From Tolypocladium sp. Sup5 PDA-1 (taxonomy: Eukaryota > Ascomycota > Sordariomycetes > Hypocreales > Ophiocordycipitaceae): DNA of 35,336 nucleotides. How positions within the stretch are numbered: the first letter of the stretch is position 1; each line of letters opens with the position of its first letter. The position numbers were made by a program, and so were the translations under genes. Positions 32,233 through 35,336 of the stretch are shown piece by piece. The notes under the pieces are model-generated. The model ran no database searches and was not told where the DNA came from. It was given only the letters and a program-made list of their open reading frames with translations. The stretch spans positions 1 to 35,336 of the forward strand of contig JPHH03000114.1 in assembly GCA_000750105.3 (NCBI GenBank), in the 5' to 3' direction.

Positions 32233-33066
32233 TCAGCCGTTGAGACGTTGCGGAAGATGCACATGCCATCCACTATATCCGAAAGCATACTTCGACCACT
32301 TTGGCTCCCGGTTTGCCGTATTTGGTACCGAGATCTTGTCGAGTTGATGGGTTGCTGCGGACTGGGCGGCAGCATTGGCATGCGTACCAGAAATAGGGCT
32401 ACTTGGGGACGGCGAACATGCGCCCTCTTAAGTCTCAATCTGAGATACCGATGCCGACGGCGAGGGAATATCCATACTAGTTTCGATGTCTTCATGTAGT
32501 AGAGATTGAACTGGAGGCAAGCGAACCCTGCTGGTTGGAACTACGCTGATCTGGCGTGTACAGCCGCGGAGCCTCTCCATCCACTTCCAGACTGGGTCTT
32601 GGTGAAGAATGTCGAGTTGTGCTTCCGAACTGCTCAGCTCCAGCATATCATTCCTGAGGTGAATACCAACTGTACCCATCATAATTCGTCAGCTGGAGGT
32701 AGGGCTGTTTTGCCCACGCCCAGGCAGAGGAGTTTGTGATGAATCCGAGAGAGCTGCCCCAGCAAGGCTCAATCCGCTCCTTGCTACACCAGCCAACTGC
32801 ATCCCATCACTGCGGATGTGATCCGAAATTTCGGGTACAACCTCTTCCGCGCTCGGGACGGCTTTCTCAACGTGTAGGGCTGGCTTGCAAACTGGCGCGA
32901 CCATCTCGGGGCTTGTCCCAGGCTGATCTTCGTCGACGCTAAACTCATCAAGGCTGCGACCCGGTCTCGGCTGCTGGACCTCTGTTGCTTGGTAATTACT
33001 GAGCTCAAAATTCGGGCTGTCAGAGCAACGCAACCGGTTCTGTTTGGCATGATGCACAGGCGTCAT
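32233..33066 (-). pseudogene. Decayed 3' continuation of the right-hand gene, crossing into the repeat arm
   Basis: A single minus-strand phase from 33066 to 32233 is interrupted only by TGA at 32689-32691 and TAA at 32428-32430 before its TGA at 32233-32235, that is two stops in about 277 codons. The translated pieces look protein-like: SDSPNFELSNYQATEVQQPR, DEDQPGTSPEMV, LELSSSEAQLDILHQDPVWK, LHEDIETSMDIPSPSASVS and WSKYAFGYSGWHVHLPQRL. The phase also reads well upstream to about 33160 (SLQSPFSSPRTNQSSPEAGR), overlapping the end of the gene model at 33063. The two genes are therefore probably one, joined by an unresolved splice or broken by a frameshift. CGA-to-TGA and CAA-to-TAA changes would explain both stops. 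No family recognised. Confidence 0.5.
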
Positions 33067-35009
33067 CCGTCCAGCTTCCGGCGAAGACTGGTTTGTTCGA
33101 GGACTCGAGAAAGGCGACTGCAGGCTTCCATTGTGCTCGCCCGGTGGCGTGTTAGTGAAAATTCACAATTCCTATCTCTTATGAATAACTCACTGTCATA
33201 TATTGACGGTTGATCTGCTGAGTTTGTGGAATTTGGTGTCTTCTGCGCACTCGCCTCCTGTGACCCATCAACACATAGAGGCGGCGTTCCGGCCATTCTG
33301 AGGCTTGAAACGCTGTTGCTAACGCTTGATGATAAATTCCGAGGGCTTTCGTTCGTAGACTGCGGCTTGTTTTGGTTCTCTTTTGAGTTCGCCGCTTGTG
33401 CAGCATCAGCGTCTTGGCTCCCCGGCTCTGCTTCGCTGCTAGCCATGCCGATCTGGCCTACCGGTGGATAATTTCCTGGCAGATTCTCCTGCTGTTCGCA
33501 GAAGATTTCAATCCATTTGTGTGCCACTGTAATGAAGTCGGAATGCTGTTCGCGTCGCGCCAGGTACTGCCGCAGCTCCTCGTCCTTGAGCGGCTTGCCC
33601 GCCTGGGCTCTCTCCTCAAAGAACCTCTGCATATCCGTCAACTTAGATTTGCTGCTCTCAAGGGCACAGAGCACTCGCGAATATCTATCCTTCATCTCCC
33701 CGGTCCACTTGGTGCTGTCTCTCGGGAACTTGCCCGCGAACCGCATGGGCGTTCGACACAACATCTTGCTCACGTCCTGGAGGATGTGGTCGAGAGTTTT
33801 TAATCGGTATAAAGTGGCCTCGGATGCCATAGCATGGGAGTTTCGCACTTGATCGCTCGTGTTTTCCGTTGCGCTGCTGGCACCTAAGGCAACGTTGCCA
33901 TCGACTGGGCCTGCGTCTTCCATGTTTCGCTGTTTTTGCCGCTGTTGACCCTGAGCCTGAACTGAATGGAGTTGTTCCTGCGCATTTACCTCAGGCTGGG
34001 AAGTGTTTAAAGGCTCATCACGGCTGCGGCTCCGTTCAATATGGCGGCCACCCAGCGCTGCCGCTTGAACAATACCGGGCTCGGAACTTGGTTCTGAGAA
34101 AGACGTTCGGTGTTCTCCGCTAGCCGCCATCTCAGGATCCTCCTCAGTCGTGGACAATGGGCTTTCATCTGGCCGCCGAGGACCGTCAGACCTACTGCAT
34201 CTTGGTCCCAGAGTTGGATGATGAGTCTGTAGATGTCGATCGTCCTCACCTGTAACCAGTCAGTAAACTTCAAGCCATTGTTCAGCGATACTGACGGACT
34301 TTCACCAAGTTTTCGCTGTTTCTCCCACCGCAGGGAAGTCGGCGTGCTGTGCTTTCTCTTATACTTGATCCGTCAATATCAGGCTCTTTCCAGTGGAGTA
34401 AGGAGTACTCACGCTCTTGGCATGGCTATCGTTGCCGGTGATTTCCAATTCAAAGTCTGCCCGGTGCAAGATTGATTGCGATTGTTCTGCCGATATAGAG
34501 TCGTTCTGCGGGTTTTCGATTGATCCATGCGGGTAGCAGTGTCGCTCGCTTTTGCCCGACAAGCTCTGTAGAGTCTTTTGCACACGTGTTGGCCCCAACA
34601 CGGTGACGAATCGTGCGCAAAACCTCTCCCAAACAGCCTCAATTTGATACTTGTAGGAAGATTCTGCATCTTTGAGTCCGGCTTGGTGGCTAATTTGGAG
34701 CTTTTCGAGTTCACGGCCGTAATCCACAATCTTCGTCTGCAACTCGGACCGATCAATGCCGGTCTGACTTGAGTATAGCGCCTGCCATGTCTCATCGAGG
34801 CGGGCATTGACAATTGATAGGCTTTCCTCGTGCTCGCAGCGCGGTGACCTTATGTCACGAAGCTCTCGATCACATTGGGCAGTATGAATCTGCAACTGCC
34901 CAAGCCGACGGAATATGGATGAATCCGGATATGCCATTGCATGGGCTTGAGCGTGAACGAATTGAGAACAGTTCTGTTGAAGGCAGAGGATGAGGTGTTG
35001 ATCGGTCAA
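33063..35009 (-). CDS. Large protein of unknown function with helical N-terminal region
   Basis: A three-exon model (34413-35009, 34257-34363, 33063-34191) keeps frame over 610 residues and stops at 33063. The second donor could also be the GTGAGG seven bases downstream; the GTTACA donor was chosen because the next exon then stays in phase. The N-terminus (MTDQHLILCLQQNC) leads into a long charged helical region (YGRELEKLQISHQAGLKDAE, YKYQIEAVWERF). A basic KYKRKH stretch that could be a nuclear signal comes next. A Ser/Gln/Glu-rich low-complexity stretch follows, then a second helical block (WTGEMKDRYSRVLCALESSK, RQYLARREQHSDFITVAHKW) and another low-complexity tail. I do not recognise the family. 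The 3' end probably extends into the decayed frame toward 32233, so this copy may be nonfunctional. Confidence 0.55.
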
Positions 35010-35126
35010 AGTGAATAGTTTGAGGCAAAGTAAATCCTTTTCTCCGCGGCTGGTGGTCGGTGGGCAGTGTCGTCGGTGCTCAATACCTTGGGGCAGCAGG
35101 TAGACCTAATATTCTTAATGTTGGCC

Positions 35127-35336
35127 GCTGTCACTCCATAAGTAGATATCTGCGGACCCACAGAGCTACAAAGATGGATAGGAGTAACTCTAGCAAGTCG
35201 TGAACGCCTCGCGTAAACCCGTCTCGTCCGATTGGACTAAACGGGCCGTTCTGGCTACTACCTCCCGCGCCATCCTTTGGACTTGTGGCTCCAGAGAATG
35301 CAGTCTCTGAAAGGCAGTAAGTGAACAGCGGTCCTA
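35127..35336 (+). repeat. Partial copy of the ~1.0 kb repeat at the right edge
   Basis: From about 35127 to the last base the sequence follows 30060-30300 of the right arm at roughly three quarters identity. Shared landmarks include GATTGGACTRAACGGGCC, GACTTGTGGC and AGAGAATGCAGTCT. It has the same orientation as the right-arm units and continues out of the window. It starts about 120 bases upstream of the start of the gene at 33063-35009. Confidence 0.75.

Larger units (their letters stand above)
29032..32421 (-). repeat. Right arm of the large inverted repeat
   Basis: Reverse-complement partner of 1-3391, apparently more than 99.9% identical. The inner boundary is sharp: after the shared CAGAGGCACCC (as read in the left arm) the two sides differ. 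The outer boundary cannot be set, because the partner leaves the window at its base 1. At its outer end the arm carries the decayed continuation of the minus-strand gene at 32422-35009. The duplicated block therefore includes the end of that gene. Confidence 0.95.

Noticed and set aside
1..32421. The arms as long terminal repeats of a retrotransposon
   Set aside because: They are inverted, not direct, and the enclosed segment has no gag, protease, reverse transcriptase or integrase.
1..35336. A Starship or other giant transposon
   Set aside because: No tyrosine recombinase (DUF3435-type captain) or transposase was recognised in the window, so there is no direct support.
1..35336. tRNA or rRNA genes and CRISPR-like arrays
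   Set aside because: None seen on reading both strands. The regular repeats present are ~1 kb units, not short direct repeats with spacers.

Overview
The window looks like nuclear DNA of a filamentous ascomycete (Pezizomycotina, probably Sordariomycetes). Genes are broken by 45-110 bp introns with GTATGT/GTAAGT-type donors and CTAAC/CTGAC branch sites. The families are typical of such fungi: Zn2Cys6 regulators, P450s, a Ser/Thr-rich GPI cupredoxin, a fungal-type DNA ligase remnant and a PAS-histidine kinase remnant. Gene models below were spliced by hand, with reading frame checked across every junction. Domain names rest on recognition, not on a search.

Layout. (1) Positions 1-3391 and 29032-32421 are the two arms of an inverted repeat that is almost letter-perfect: base x pairs with base 32422-x, and I found one substitution and one 1-nt indel. 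Each arm holds about two ~1.0 kb tandem units of an unclassified repeat and, at its outer end, the decayed end of a gene. The left arm runs off the window edge. (2) The arms bracket 25.6 kb of single-copy DNA. From left to right this holds an alcohol dehydrogenase relic (-), an intact sugar-phosphate isomerase/epimerase-like gene (+), a broken copy of that gene's last exons, a tail-anchored cytochrome b5 (-), an alpha/beta-hydrolase relic, a Zn2Cys6 regulator (+), a CYP53-like P450 (-), an NADPH-cytochrome P450 reductase (+), relics of an ATP-dependent DNA ligase and a ferric reductase (-), two very short Zn2Cys6 proteins around a helicase fragment, an unrecognised broken gene, a tiny Gly-Tyr-Asp-rich secreted peptide, a GPI-anchored cupredoxin and a histidine kinase relic. 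(3) Right of the arm, 32422-35336 holds an unrecognised minus-strand gene whose decayed 3' end runs into the arm, then another partial repeat unit at the window edge.

How the genes may work together. P450, its reductase and cytochrome b5 are all the protein parts of an ER-bound class II monooxygenase. All three appear intact and lie within 11 kb, next to an intact pathway-type regulator. CYP53 enzymes para-hydroxylate benzoate and related phenolics, so the simplest reading is an aromatic-acid detoxification or catabolism module. The isomerase-like enzyme and the broken dehydrogenase and hydrolase may be further or former members. This module, held between nearly identical inverted repeats and surrounded by decayed gene fragments, is the most interesting feature of the window.
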